NCBI GenBank assembly: GCA_038206395.1
Contig: JBBRAX010000002.1
Location: 226,818-290,817 of the forward strand
Origin: JAGSPQ01 sp038206395
GTDB lineage: Bacteria; Myxococcota; Myxococcia; Myxococcales; Myxococcaceae
Direction of reading: 5' to 3'
Length of the DNA: 64,000 bases
A program made the position numbers and the translations under genes. Below the pieces are notes generated by a model. The model saw nothing but the letters and a program-made list of their open reading frames with translations. It was not told the DNA's origin and searched no databases. Below, in pieces: positions 25,794-34,209 of this stretch. Position 1 is the stretch's first letter. Each line of letters starts with the position of its first letter.

Positions 25794-25870
25794 CTGCGCT
25801 AATTTCCAAGGCGCTGTAGGCGCAGTCTTGCTTGACCGGGCACGTGCATTTGCTTCAGTACGCGGCCCCT

Positions 25871-27634
25871 ATGGCAAACCAGAACCTCACCACGAACAAG
25901 CATCTGCTCACCTGGGTCGAGCAGATGTCGAAGATGTGCCAGCCCGACAACGTCGTCTGGCTCGACGGCAGTGAAGAAGAGAAGAAGCAGCTGACGGAGC
26001 TCGCGGTGTCGAAGGGGATTCTGATTCCCTTGAACCCGACGAAGCACCCGAACAGCTACCTTCACCGCTCGAACCCGAACGATGTCGCGCGGGTCGAGCA
26101 GCTCACCTTCATCTGCTCGAAGACGAAAGACCTCGCGGGCCCGACCAACAACTGGATGGCGCCCGACGAGGCGTACGCCAAGCTCACCGGGCTCTTCACG
26201 GGCTCGATGAAGGGCCGCACCATGTACGTGGTCTCGTACGTGATGGGGCCGCTTGGCAGCGAGCACAGCAAGGTCGGCATCGAGCTGACCGACTCAGTGT
26301 ACGTGGCGCTGAACATGCGGATCATGACCCGCATGGGCAAGCAGGCCCTGGACACGCTGGGCGACAAGGACGACTTCAACCGTGGCCTGCACTGCACGGG
26401 CGACCTGAACCCTGACCGCCGGTTCATCTGCCACTTCCCCGAAGACAACACGATCTGGAGCTTCGGCTCGGGCTACGGCGGCAACGCGCTGCTCGGCAAG
26501 AAGTGCCTCGCCCTTCGCATCGGCAGCTACCTCGGCCAGAAAGAAGGTTGGCTGGCCGAGCACATGCTGATCCTCGGCGTCGAGAACCCGGAAGGGCAGA
26601 AGACGTACGTCGCGGCGGCATTTCCCAGCGCGTGCGGCAAGACCAACTTCGCGATGATGATTCCGCCCAAGCGCTTCACTGGGTGGAAGGTGTTCACCGT
26701 CGGCGACGACATCGCGTGGCTGCGCGTCGGCAGCGACGGCCGCCTGTGGGCCGTGAACCCCGAGAACGGGTACTTCGGCGTCGCGCCGGGCACCAACTGG
26801 GCAAGCAACCCGAACGCGATGAAGTGCATCGCGAAAGACACCATCTTCACCAACGTCGCCGTCACCAAGAACGGCGAAGTCTGGTGGGAAGGCATGGACG
26901 GCGAGGTTCCGGAAGAGCTCACCGACTGGAAGGGCAACCCCTGGAAGAAGGGAAGCGCCGAGAAGGCCGCGCACCCGAACAGCCGCTTCACGGCCCCCGC
27001 CAGCAACAACCCGATGCTGTCGACGCACGTGAATGATCCCCAGGGGGTGCCGATCTCGGCGCTCATCTTCGGAGGCCGCCGCAGCACCACGATTCCCCTC
27101 GTGATGCAGTCGTTCAACTGGCGTCACGGCGTGTACCTGGCCGCGACGCTCGCGTCCGAGACCACCGCCGCCGCGACGGGCAAGACGGGCATCGTCCGCC
27201 GTGACCCGATGGCGATGCTGCCCTTCTGTGGCTACAACATGGGCGACTACTTCCAGCACTGGCTGCAGATGCAGAAACGCATGGTCTTCCCCCCGAAGAT
27301 CTTCTGCGTGAACTGGTTCCGGAAGGGGGCAGACGGCAAGTTCCTCTGGCCCGGCTACGGCGACAACATGCGCGTCCTCAAGTGGATCGTCGATCGCGCC
27401 CACGGCACGGTCGGTGGCCACGAGTCGCTGTTCGGCTGGGTTCCGAAGGCCGGCCACATCGACTTGTCGGGGCTCGACATCCCGCCCGAGCAGGTCGACG
27501 CCGCGCTCGCGATCAACGAGGGCGAGTGGCGCACCGAGCTCGAGTCGCAGACAGAGTTCTTCCAGCAGTTCGGCGACCGGCTGCCGAAGGCGCTCGAGCT
27601 CAATCGCCAGCTGTTGCTGTCGCGGCTCGACTGA
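25871..27634 (+). CDS. pckG: Phosphoenolpyruvate carboxykinase (GTP)
   Basis: A 587-residue GTP-type PEP carboxykinase, close to the usual length of about 600. It converts oxaloacetate and GTP to phosphoenolpyruvate, GDP and CO2, the first committed step of gluconeogenesis. Diagnostic motifs: the kinase-1 P-loop FPSACGKTNFAMM (Cys255, Gly256, Lys257, Thr258), the metal- and GTP-binding VGDDIAW and NPENGYFGVAPGT, FGGRRSTT and FNWRHGVYL. The ATG at 25871 is used; an upstream in-frame start at 25832 would add 13 residues without family likeness. A TTGACC at 25832-25837 may be a -35 box. The last 35 bases overlap the 3' end of the convergent ECF sigma gene. Confidence 0.95.
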   Translation: MANQNLTTNKHLLTWVEQMSKMCQPDNVVWLDGSEEEKKQLTELAVSKGILIPLNPTKHPNSYLHRSNPNDVARVEQLTFICSKTKDLAGPTNNWMAPDEAYAKLTGLFTGSMKGRTMYVVSYVMGPLGSEHSKVGIELTDSVYVALNMRIMTRMGKQALDTLGDKDDFNRGLHCTGDLNPDRRFICHFPEDNTIWSFGSGYGGNALLGKKCLALRIGSYLGQKEGWLAEHMLILGVENPEGQKTYVAAAFPSACGKTNFAMMIPPKRFTGWKVFTVGDDIAWLRVGSDGRLWAVNPENGYFGVAPGTNWASNPNAMKCIAKDTIFTNVAVTKNGEVWWEGMDGEVPEELTDWKGNPWKKGSAEKAAHPNSRFTAPASNNPMLSTHVNDPQGVPISALIFGGRRSTTIPLVMQSFNWRHGVYLAATLASETTAAATGKTGIVRRDPMAMLPFCGYNMGDYFQHWLQMQKRMVFPPKIFCVNWFRKGADGKFLWPGYGDNMRVLKWIVDRAHGTVGGHESLFGWVPKAGHIDLSGLDIPPEQVDAALAINEGEWRTELESQTEFFQQFGDRLPKALELNRQLLLSRLD

Positions 27635-28850
27635 CGTCGTCGAGGCGCTTTTGCAGGTAGGCCCGCTCGCGCGCATTCTTCACCAGCGCGAGTGCGGCCC
27701 GGTACGCGTCGGCAGATTCCGAAAACCGCGATGCGCGCCGAAGCAGATCCGCCTGGGCCGCCGGCAGCAGGTAGTAGCCGGCGAGCTCAGGCTCCTGCCC
27801 CAACCCCTCGAGCAGCTCGAGCCCCGCTTCAGGCCCCTCGGCCATCGCCACCGCAGCGGCGTGGTTCAGCGCGACGACAGCCGTCGGCTGCGCTCGGAGC
27901 AGGCGCCCATAGAGAAGGACGATCTGCCGCCAGTCGGTGTCTTCAGCGCGGCGGGCCTGGGCGTGCAATGCGGCGATCGCTGCCTGCAGTTGATACGGCC
28001 CGGCGCGACCGAAGGTGATCGCATGGTCGAGCAGCGCTGTGCCTTCTTCCACCTGGCTTGCGTTCCAGCGCGAACGATCCTGCTGCTCGAGAGGAATCAG
28101 GTCGCCGGCGCCATCGATGCGGGTCGAGCGTCGCGCGTCGTGAAGGAGCATCAGAGCGAGCAGGCCGAGCACTTCTGGTTCAGCTGGCATCGCTTCGGCG
28201 ACCAGCCGCTGCAACCGAATCGCCTCGCAACACAGGTCGGCGCGAACGAGCGTGTCGCCATCGGTTGCCGCGTAGCCTTCGTTGAACACCAGGTAGACGA
28301 CGGCCAGCACGGCCCCGGTTCGAGAGGGCAGCGCGTCGCGGTCGGGTACTTCGTACGGAATCCGCGCGTCGCGAATCTTCTTCTTCGCGCGCACCAACCG
28401 CTGCGCCATCGTCACGTCGTCGGTGAGGTACGCCCTGGCAATTTCCACCGTCGACAGGCCGCACAACGTCCGCAGCGCAAGAGCGACCTGGGTCTGCGGC
28501 GCGAGCGCAGGGTGACAACAGGTAAAGATCAGGCGAAGCAGGTCGTCGGGAAGCGGGCCCACTTCCGGTGCTTCGGGCGCGGCGAGCTCAGGCAGGTCCT
28601 GCGCGATGACAGGTGAGGTCCGCTCGCGCTTGCTGTGGTTGAAGCCCAGGTTCCGCGCCACGGTGGTGATCCACGCGCCGGGGTTGTCTGGAAGTCCGTC
28701 GACGGGCCACCGCTCGATGGCACGCAGCAGCGCGTCCTGCAGCGCATCCTCGGCGAGCTGAAAATCGCCGAAGACGCGAATGAGCCCCGACAGCACGCGC
28801 CCCGATTCCTGGCGGAAGACGCGCGTGATGTCCTGGGGTGTGGCCGGCAC
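27600..28850 (-). CDS. ECF sigma factor, ECF42-like, with TPR-like C-terminal domain
   Basis: A 416-residue protein from the GTG at 28850. Region sigma-2 (about 12-80) has DFQLAEDALQDALLRAIERWP and PGAWITTVARN. Region sigma-4 (about 110-175) includes LALRTLCGLSTVEIARAYLT and AQRLVRAKKKIRD. The 220-residue C-terminal extension has TPR-like helices (VALNHAAAVAMAEGPEAGLELLEGL, FSESADAYRAALALV). This long form without an anti-sigma factor is the ECF42 type, known to be encoded next to DGPF-domain (YCII-related) proteins, exactly as here (11-base gap). Its regulon and signal are unknown. A TAGACT box 8 bases before the GTG overlaps the stop of the DGPF gene. Confidence 0.85.
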   Translation of the reverse strand: MPATPQDITRVFRQESGRVLSGLIRVFGDFQLAEDALQDALLRAIERWPVDGLPDNPGAWITTVARNLGFNHSKRERTSPVIAQDLPELAAPEAPEVGPLPDDLLRLIFTCCHPALAPQTQVALALRTLCGLSTVEIARAYLTDDVTMAQRLVRAKKKIRDARIPYEVPDRDALPSRTGAVLAVVYLVFNEGYAATDGDTLVRADLCCEAIRLQRLVAEAMPAEPEVLGLLALMLLHDARRSTRIDGAGDLIPLEQQDRSRWNASQVEEGTALLDHAITFGRAGPYQLQAAIAALHAQARRAEDTDWRQIVLLYGRLLRAQPTAVVALNHAAAVAMAEGPEAGLELLEGLGQEPELAGYYLLPAAQADLLRRASRFSESADAYRAALALVKNARERAYLQKRLDDVSRAATATAGD

Positions 28851-28861
28851 GGCCCTGCAGT

Positions 28862-29218
28862 CTACGAGGCCGGGAACTCCATGATCGGCCGCACTTCGAT
28901 CGAGCCGTCATGAACGCTGGGAATCTTCGTGGCCCACTTGATCGCCTCGTCCAGGTTCTTCGCGTCGATCATGTAGAAGCCGCCCAGCTGCTCTTTCGTC
29001 TCGGCGAACGGGCCGTCGACCGTCTGGACCTTGCCGTTGCGGACGCGAACCGTGGTGGCGGTGCTGATGCCCTGAAGCGCCTCGCCGGCAAGCTTCGCCT
29101 TCGACATCGCGAGCTCCTTTTCGAGGGCCATGTAGTCGGCAAAGGACTTGTTCTGCACGTCGGGCGGGGCGGAATTGTTGGCGGCTTCGTTCGAGTAGAT
29201 GAGGAGGAGGTAGCGCAT
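28862..29218 (-). CDS. DGPF/YCII-related protein, ECF42 partner
   Basis: A 118-residue ferredoxin-like-fold protein. The family motif is plain: QTVDGPFAETKEQLGGFYMID (about residues 65-85). The N-terminal strand MRYLLLIYSNE is also typical. Such proteins are small, dimeric and of unknown enzymatic role, and are conserved neighbours of ECF42 sigma factors, thought to take part in the same signalling. It has a GGAG ribosome-binding site and lies directly upstream of the sigma gene in the same direction, so the two form an operon. Confidence 0.85.
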   Translation of the reverse strand: MRYLLLIYSNEAANNSAPPDVQNKSFADYMALEKELAMSKAKLAGEALQGISTATTVRVRNGKVQTVDGPFAETKEQLGGFYMIDAKNLDEAIKWATKIPSVHDGSIEVRPIMEFPAS

Positions 29219-29401
29219 TGGGGTGACTCCGGTTGAAAGCGGGAGGTGAATTCCCCCCGTTTGAAATCACGACAAATGGGCCTTGTCCGGATCGACATCG
29301 ATTTTTCGATTCTTTTCCGCCCCCTTGTTCCAGTGACTTAGCCACACGAAATCCTTCTGGCGGCCCCGAGGCAGACCCATCAGTTCGGCAGTGTTCGAAC
29401 C

Positions 29402-30310
29402 ATGACAATCAAGCCCTGTTGGTCGGAATGGATGGTTCGGACGCCGCGTTACGGCCCCATGAGCAACGCCGTGCTGCTCGCAGGAATCGCAGCCTCCGCC
29501 GCGATGATGGTGCGCAGCACGCACCGGCGCCGCGCGTACTTCGAAGAGACGCACACCGAGTTTCAGAGCAAAGGGCTGCACCAGCGCCACGACGGCCTGC
29601 GCATCGCGCAGCTGTCTGACATTCACATCGGCCTCTCGACCCCGGCAGCCCGCATTCGCGCGGCCGTCGAGGCGGTGAACAAGGCGAAGGTCGACCTGGT
29701 GGTGCTCACCGGCGACTACGTCACCAACTCGATGCGCCCAGTGCCGAGAATCTCGCACCTGCTCGGCGGCCTGATCGCGCCTGTCTTCGCGGTGCTCGGA
29801 AACCACGACCATTGGGTCGACGCGAGCGGCGTGGCGATGCACCTGCAACGCGTCGGCTGCACAGTGCTCAGAAACGAGCACGCGGTGTTCGAGGTGAAGG
29901 GCGCGCCGCTGCACATCATCGGGGTCGACGACGAAAGGTCCGGCCATGACGACGTGGTGGCCGCCTTCGCGGGGCTGCCGACGAAGGGCTCGCGGCTCGT
30001 GCTGACCCACATGCCGCCGACGGTGCGGAAGCTGCCGAAGAATGCGGGGCTGCTTTGTTTGTCAGGCCACACGCATGGCGGGCAGATCGAGCTCGGCCGG
30101 CTGACGAGCAAGGTGTTCCATCGCCTCGGCCAGCCGTACGTGCGCGGCATGCACGAGGTGAACGGCAACTTCCTCTACGTGAACCGAGGCCTGGGCTACG
30201 GCATCGGCGGAGCGGCCCTTCGCCTGGGTTCCCGCCCCGAGGTCTCGTACTTCACGCTGCGTCAGCCCACGACCCACCACACCAGCTCGCCTTCGGGCCG
30301 CAAGCGCTGA
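29402..30310 (+). CDS. Membrane-anchored metallophosphoesterase (YkuE-like)
   Basis: A 302-residue calcineurin-like phosphoesterase. The start is uncertain: ATGs at 29402, 29432 and 29459 are in frame, none with a strong Shine-Dalgarno. An N-terminal hydrophobic segment (AVLLAGIAASAAMMV) and basic residues suggest membrane attachment. Metal-binding motifs are complete and in order: LSDIHIG, LTGDYV, LGNHDHW, LTHMPP and SGHTHGGQI. Homologues such as YkuE/LpxG-like proteins cleave phosphodiester or pyrophosphate bonds at the membrane, so a lipid-linked substrate is possible. Its last 49 bases overlap the convergent pgl gene. Confidence 0.85.
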   Translation: MTIKPCWSEWMVRTPRYGPMSNAVLLAGIAASAAMMVRSTHRRRAYFEETHTEFQSKGLHQRHDGLRIAQLSDIHIGLSTPAARIRAAVEAVNKAKVDLVVLTGDYVTNSMRPVPRISHLLGGLIAPVFAVLGNHDHWVDASGVAMHLQRVGCTVLRNEHAVFEVKGAPLHIIGVDDERSGHDDVVAAFAGLPTKGSRLVLTHMPPTVRKLPKNAGLLCLSGHTHGGQIELGRLTSKVFHRLGQPYVRGMHEVNGNFLYVNRGLGYGIGGAALRLGSRPEVSYFTLRQPTTHHTSSPSGRKR

Positions 30311-30921
30311 ATCGGCAGGTCGCCCGGCTTCCCCATCGTCTTCGCGACGATGTCTTTCTTGTCGGGGCCAGCGAGGACCCAGACCCGCTTCGCCTTGTTG
30401 ATCAGCGGCAACGTGAAGGTCATTCGGCGCGGCTCGGGGTTCATCGCCACCAGCCGCGTCGTCTCGTTCAGCGCAGGCGAGCCGGGGAACAGCGACGCCG
30501 TGTGGCCGTCGTTGCCGATGCCCAACAGCACCAGGTCGAGCACTGGCACGCCGTCTCTCTGTTCCTTCACCCGCGCGCGAATCAGGCTCTCGTACGACGT
30601 CACTTCGCCCTGCTCGGCCGGCATTGCGTGGGCGGTCACCTTTCCCTTCCCGAGGTGATCCAGCAGCGCGGCCTTCACCATTCCGAAGTTCGAGTCGGGG
30701 TGCTCGGGCGGCACCGCCCGTTCATCGCCAAAGAAGAGCTCGACCTTCGGCCATTCGATCAACGGAGTCATCGCCAGCGACTGGTAGAGCAGCTTCGGCG
30801 TGTTGCCGCCCGACAGCGCGAGGGTGAAGGGCGTGTGCCACGTCATCTCGATCGCGTCGATCAGCGCGCCCTCGACGAGCTCGACCAGCTCTTTCAGGTC
30901 GGCAGCGGTGATGATCTTCAT
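30262..30921 (-). CDS. pgl: 6-phosphogluconolactonase
   Basis: A 219-residue enzyme of the DevB/Pgl type, starting at the ATG at 30921. It hydrolyses 6-phosphoglucono-lactone to 6-phosphogluconate, step two of the oxidative pentose-phosphate path. Motifs: LALSGGNTPKLLY (phosphate-binding), FFGDERAVPPEHPDSN and LGIGNDGHTASLFPGS. The start overlaps the zwf stop by 4 bases, completing the gnd-zwf-pgl operon. Confidence 0.93.
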   Translation of the reverse strand: MKIITAADLKELVELVEGALIDAIEMTWHTPFTLALSGGNTPKLLYQSLAMTPLIEWPKVELFFGDERAVPPEHPDSNFGMVKAALLDHLGKGKVTAHAMPAEQGEVTSYESLIRARVKEQRDGVPVLDLVLLGIGNDGHTASLFPGSPALNETTRLVAMNPEPRRMTFTLPLINKAKRVWVLAGPDKKDIVAKTMGKPGDLPIQRLRPEGELVWWVVG

Positions 30922-32294
30922 TGCGTGTTCCACCCTCCGACGTCCTCGACCAGCTTGTCGGCTTCGACCGGGCCCCAGGTGCCCGGCTTGTAGAAGTAGA
31001 GCGGCGACGGGCCGTGAATGACGGGGTCGACGATCGCCCACGCCGCCTCGACCACGTCCTGGCGCGCGAACAGCGTCGCGTCGCCGTCCATCGCGTCACC
31101 CAAAAGCCGTTCGTACGCATCCATCGCCTTCGGGCCCTTCGCGTCGTCGACCACGCTCAGCTCCACCGGGCGCCCAGTCATCCCCTCGCCCGCCGCCTTG
31201 GCACGCGCGCCCATCGCAATCACCACAGTGGGGCTCAGCTGAAACCGCAGGTAGTTGTGCTCGTTCGGGGCGACCTTCTCGCTGAACACCACCTGCGGCG
31301 CGGCCTTGAGCTCGACAAACACCTCAGTCATCGTCTTCGCCAGGCACTTACCGGCGCGCACGTAGAAAGGCACGCCGTCCCACCGCCACGAGTCGACGCG
31401 CAGCTTCAGCGCCGCGTAAGTGCCCATGTGCGAGTCCTTCGGCACGCCTTCCTCGTTCCGGTAGCCCTCGAACTGCCCGCGCACCAGCCCCTTCGGGTCG
31501 ATCGGGCGCACGTTCTTCAGCACCTTGGCCTGCTCGTCGCGAATCGCCTCCGCGTAGGTCGACGACGGGGCTTCCATCGCCAGGTAGCTGATCACCTGCA
31601 GCAGGTGGTTCTGGATGACGTCGCGAATGACGCCAGTCTCTTCGTAGAACTTGCCGCGGCCTTTCACTCCGAAATTTTCGGCGAGGGTGATCTGCACGCT
31701 CTCGACGTACTGCCGGTTGAAGATCGGCTCGAGGAAGGCGTTGGCGAAGCGGAAGTAGAGGATGTTCTGCACCGCTTCCTTGCCGAGGTAGTGGTCGATG
31801 CGGAACACCGACTCTTCCGGGAAGCTCTGGTGGAGCACCGCGTTCAGCTCTTTCGCCGAGGCTAGGTCGCGGCCGAAGGGCTTCTCGACGATGACGCGAC
31901 CGTTCTCGGTGAGTCCCGCTTTCGCGAGGTGGTCGACCACCACGGGGAACATGCTCGGGGGAATCGCGAGGTAATGGGCGGGGCGCTTCGCGGTGCCCAG
32001 CGCCGCCTTGATCTTGGCGAACGTTTCCTGCGCGTGGTAGTCGCCGTCAACGTAGTGCAGCTTTTCAGAGAGCTTCGGAAACGCCTTCTCGTCGACGCCG
32101 CCGTTCTCGCTGACGCTCTTCCTTGCGTGCTCGACGAACTGCTCGCGGTTGATGCCCGACCGGCCGACACCGACGACCGGGAAGTCGAGCCTGCCGTTGC
32201 GCGCCAGGGCCTGAAGCGCGGGGAAGATCTTCTTGAAGGCGAGGTCGCCGGTGGCGCCGAAGAACACCAGCGCGTCCGAGTGGTGGCGCTTCAC
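30918..32294 (-). CDS. zwf: Glucose-6-phosphate 1-dehydrogenase
   Basis: A 458-residue enzyme, slightly shorter than the usual 480-510. It oxidises glucose-6-phosphate to 6-phosphogluconolactone with NAD(P). Features: nucleotide-binding VFFGATGDLAFKKIFPAL near the N-terminus, the active-site signature RIDHYLGKEAVQN, EKPFGRD, and the C-terminal beta domain (VPFYVRAGKCL). The GTG at 32294 overlaps the gnd stop codon (GTGA) and puts the Rossmann strand about 9 residues from the start, as in the family. Upstream in-frame starts would run antisense-like into gnd and are not used. Confidence 0.95.
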   Translation of the reverse strand: MKRHHSDALVFFGATGDLAFKKIFPALQALARNGRLDFPVVGVGRSGINREQFVEHARKSVSENGGVDEKAFPKLSEKLHYVDGDYHAQETFAKIKAALGTAKRPAHYLAIPPSMFPVVVDHLAKAGLTENGRVIVEKPFGRDLASAKELNAVLHQSFPEESVFRIDHYLGKEAVQNILYFRFANAFLEPIFNRQYVESVQITLAENFGVKGRGKFYEETGVIRDVIQNHLLQVISYLAMEAPSSTYAEAIRDEQAKVLKNVRPIDPKGLVRGQFEGYRNEEGVPKDSHMGTYAALKLRVDSWRWDGVPFYVRAGKCLAKTMTEVFVELKAAPQVVFSEKVAPNEHNYLRFQLSPTVVIAMGARAKAAGEGMTGRPVELSVVDDAKGPKAMDAYERLLGDAMDGDATLFARQDVVEAAWAIVDPVIHGPSPLYFYKPGTWGPVEADKLVEDVGGWNTQ

Positions 32295-33301
32295 TTCTTC
32301 TCCGTGTGGCCGCCGAAGCCGAACCGCATCGCCGACAGCACCTTGTTCTGAAACTCGTCTTCCCCGCGCGAGGCGAAGCGTTCGAACAGGGCGGCAGTCA
32401 GCACGTGCGCGGGAACTGCTTCGTCGTTGGCGGCGGCGATCGTCCACCGGCCCTCACCCGAATCTGACACTTTGCCGGCGAAGCTCTCGAGGTTCGGCTG
32501 GCTCACGAAGGCAGCGGCGGTGAGGTCGAGCAGCCAGGAAGAAATCACAGAGCCGCGCCGCCAGAGCTCGGTGATCGAGCCGAGGTCGAAGTCGTACTGG
32601 TAGTGCTCGGGGTTGCGCAGCGGCGTCGTCTCGGCGTCCTTCTCGTGGTGCGCCTTGCCGATGTTCGCCTTCTTCAAGATGTTCAAGCCTTCGCCGAACG
32701 CCGCCATCAGCCCGTACTCGATGCCGTTGTGAATCATCTTCACGAAGTGCCCCGCGCCGGCGGGGCCGCAGTGCAGGTAGCCGAGTTCGGCCGTGCCTCC
32801 CAGCTTCTCGCGGCCCGGTGTCGGCGCGATCGAGCCCTTGCCGGGTGCGAGCGTTATGAAGATCGGATCCAGCCGCTTCACCACGTCCGCCTCGCCGCCG
32901 ATCATCAGACAGTAGCCGCGGTCGAGCCCGAACACGCCGCCGCTGGTGCCCATGTCGAGGTAGTGCAGGCCGAGGCTGGCGAGCCGCTTCGCCCGCGAAA
33001 TGTCGTCGTGGTAGTGCGAGTTGCCGCCGTCGATGATCGTGTCGCCCTTCTCGAGCAACGGAATCAGCTCTTCGATCGACGCGTCGACCACTGCGGCTGG
33101 AACCATCAGGCACAGCGTCCGCGGCTTCTGTAGCTTCTGAACGAAGTCGGCGAGCGACGTCGCACCGGTGGCACCTTCTCTTGCGAGGGCCGCCACCGCG
33201 TCAGCGCTGTGGTCGTAGACGGTGCAGGTGTGACCGCCCCGCGTCAGGCGGCGAACCATGTTGGCGCCCATTCGCCCCAGACCAATCATCCCGAGCTGCA
33301 T
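32291..33301 (-). CDS. gnd: 6-phosphogluconate dehydrogenase, short NAD-type (decarboxylating)
   Basis: A 336-residue enzyme of the short bacterial form (about 300-335 residues, mostly NAD-preferring) rather than the 470-residue Gnd. It turns 6-phosphogluconate into ribulose-5-phosphate and CO2. Rossmann loop GMIGLGRMGANMVRRL at the N-terminus, IDGGNSHYHDDI (substrate loop), DMGTSGGVFGLDRGY, and CGPAGAGHFVKMIHNGIEYG with the catalytic Lys. AAGGGAG precedes the ATG. It is first of the gnd-zwf-pgl operon, so all three oxidative steps are made together. Confidence 0.94.
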   Translation of the reverse strand: MQLGMIGLGRMGANMVRRLTRGGHTCTVYDHSADAVAALAREGATGATSLADFVQKLQKPRTLCLMVPAAVVDASIEELIPLLEKGDTIIDGGNSHYHDDISRAKRLASLGLHYLDMGTSGGVFGLDRGYCLMIGGEADVVKRLDPIFITLAPGKGSIAPTPGREKLGGTAELGYLHCGPAGAGHFVKMIHNGIEYGLMAAFGEGLNILKKANIGKAHHEKDAETTPLRNPEHYQYDFDLGSITELWRRGSVISSWLLDLTAAAFVSQPNLESFAGKVSDSGEGRWTIAAANDEAVPAHVLTAALFERFASRGEDEFQNKVLSAMRFGFGGHTEKK

Positions 33302-33368
33302 GTGTGCTCCCTTTCGAAGAGGTCGTACCGGTGTTTACGCCTTTCTCGCTCCGCTGGGCGGCGCAAGG

Positions 33369-33374
33369 TAGGGT
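33369..33374 (+). promoter_or_regulatory. -10-like box TAGGGT, leaderless spacing
   Basis: TAGGGT ends 7 bases before the ATG at 33382, with no Shine-Dalgarno between them. Confidence 0.35.
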
Positions 33375-33381
33375 CGCGCGC

Positions 33382-34209
33382 ATGCGCAGCCGCCGTCTGA
33401 TTCCGGCAGCAGTCCTGGGGCTGCTGTTCTGTTTTTCGCAGGCTCACGCCGCCAACCCGAAGGCCAGCGCGCTGGTGAAGGAAGGCGACCGGCTCTACAA
33501 AGAGAACAAGTACCGCGAGGCCGCCGAGGCACTGAAGAAGGCGTACGACCTCGAGCCGGCGGGCGTGCTGCTCTACAACATCGGGCGCGCGTACGACCAG
33601 GCGGGCGAGCTCAAGATTGCCCTCGACTACTACCGCCAGTTTGTCGGGCAGGAAGGGGTCGACCCGGGGCTGGTGAAGAAGGCGAACCTGGCGATGGATC
33701 GTCTGCGCACGCTGGTCGCTAAAGACGAGGCGACGAGCCAGGTGAACGATGCCGAGAAGAAGCGGCTGGAAGACGAGGCGAAGACCGCGAAGGAACGCGC
33801 GGACGCCGAGGCCGAGAAGTCCCGGCGGCAGAAGGAACAGTACGAGGCACGCGAGAAAGCGGCTGCAGCCGACGCCCAGAGCAAGTCGAGCACGCGGCTC
33901 GTTGCCGGCGTCACGGTCGCGGCGGTCGCCGTGGCCGCCCTCGGCACTGGCATCGCCTTCGGTGTCTTGTCCGGCTCGAGCAAGTCGAGCTTCCAGGCGG
34001 CGACCACGGTCGGCGACAAGAAGCGCCTGGAGCGCGAGACGAAGACGCGCGCCCTGATTGCCGACGTCAGCTACGTCGGCGCCGCGGCTGCTGCGATCGT
34101 CGCGATCATCGTCTGGCCGAAAGGTGGGTCGGCCCCGCCAAAGTCGGTCGAGGTCGTGCTGTCGCCGGCGCCAGGTGGCGCCTACGCGGGACTGCAGGGG
34201 AGCTTCTGA
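33382..34209 (+). CDS. TPR protein with coiled coil and two membrane segments
   Basis: A 275-residue exported protein. Signal peptide (AAVLGLLFCFSQAHA), then about two TPR units (YREAAEALKKAYDLEP, LLYNIGRAYDQAGELKIALDYYRQF), a charged coiled coil (about 115-165, many Glu/Lys/Ala), then two hydrophobic segments (VAGVTVAAVAVAALGTGIAFGVL and VSYVGAAAAAIVAIIVWP). This layout is common in myxobacterial periplasmic or membrane TPR proteins of unknown role. It overlaps the next lipoprotein gene by one base (TGATG), so the two likely act as a pair. Confidence 0.65.
   Translation: MRSRRLIPAAVLGLLFCFSQAHAANPKASALVKEGDRLYKENKYREAAEALKKAYDLEPAGVLLYNIGRAYDQAGELKIALDYYRQFVGQEGVDPGLVKKANLAMDRLRTLVAKDEATSQVNDAEKKRLEDEAKTAKERADAEAEKSRRQKEQYEAREKAAAADAQSKSSTRLVAGVTVAAVAVAALGTGIAFGVLSGSSKSSFQAATTVGDKKRLERETKTRALIADVSYVGAAAAAIVAIIVWPKGGSAPPKSVEVVLSPAPGGAYAGLQGSF

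Noticed and set aside
25795..25834. Terminator after the VWA gene
   Set aside because: CTGCGC and GCGCAG can pair, but the loop is about 19 bases and the following TCTTGCTT is a poor T-run.
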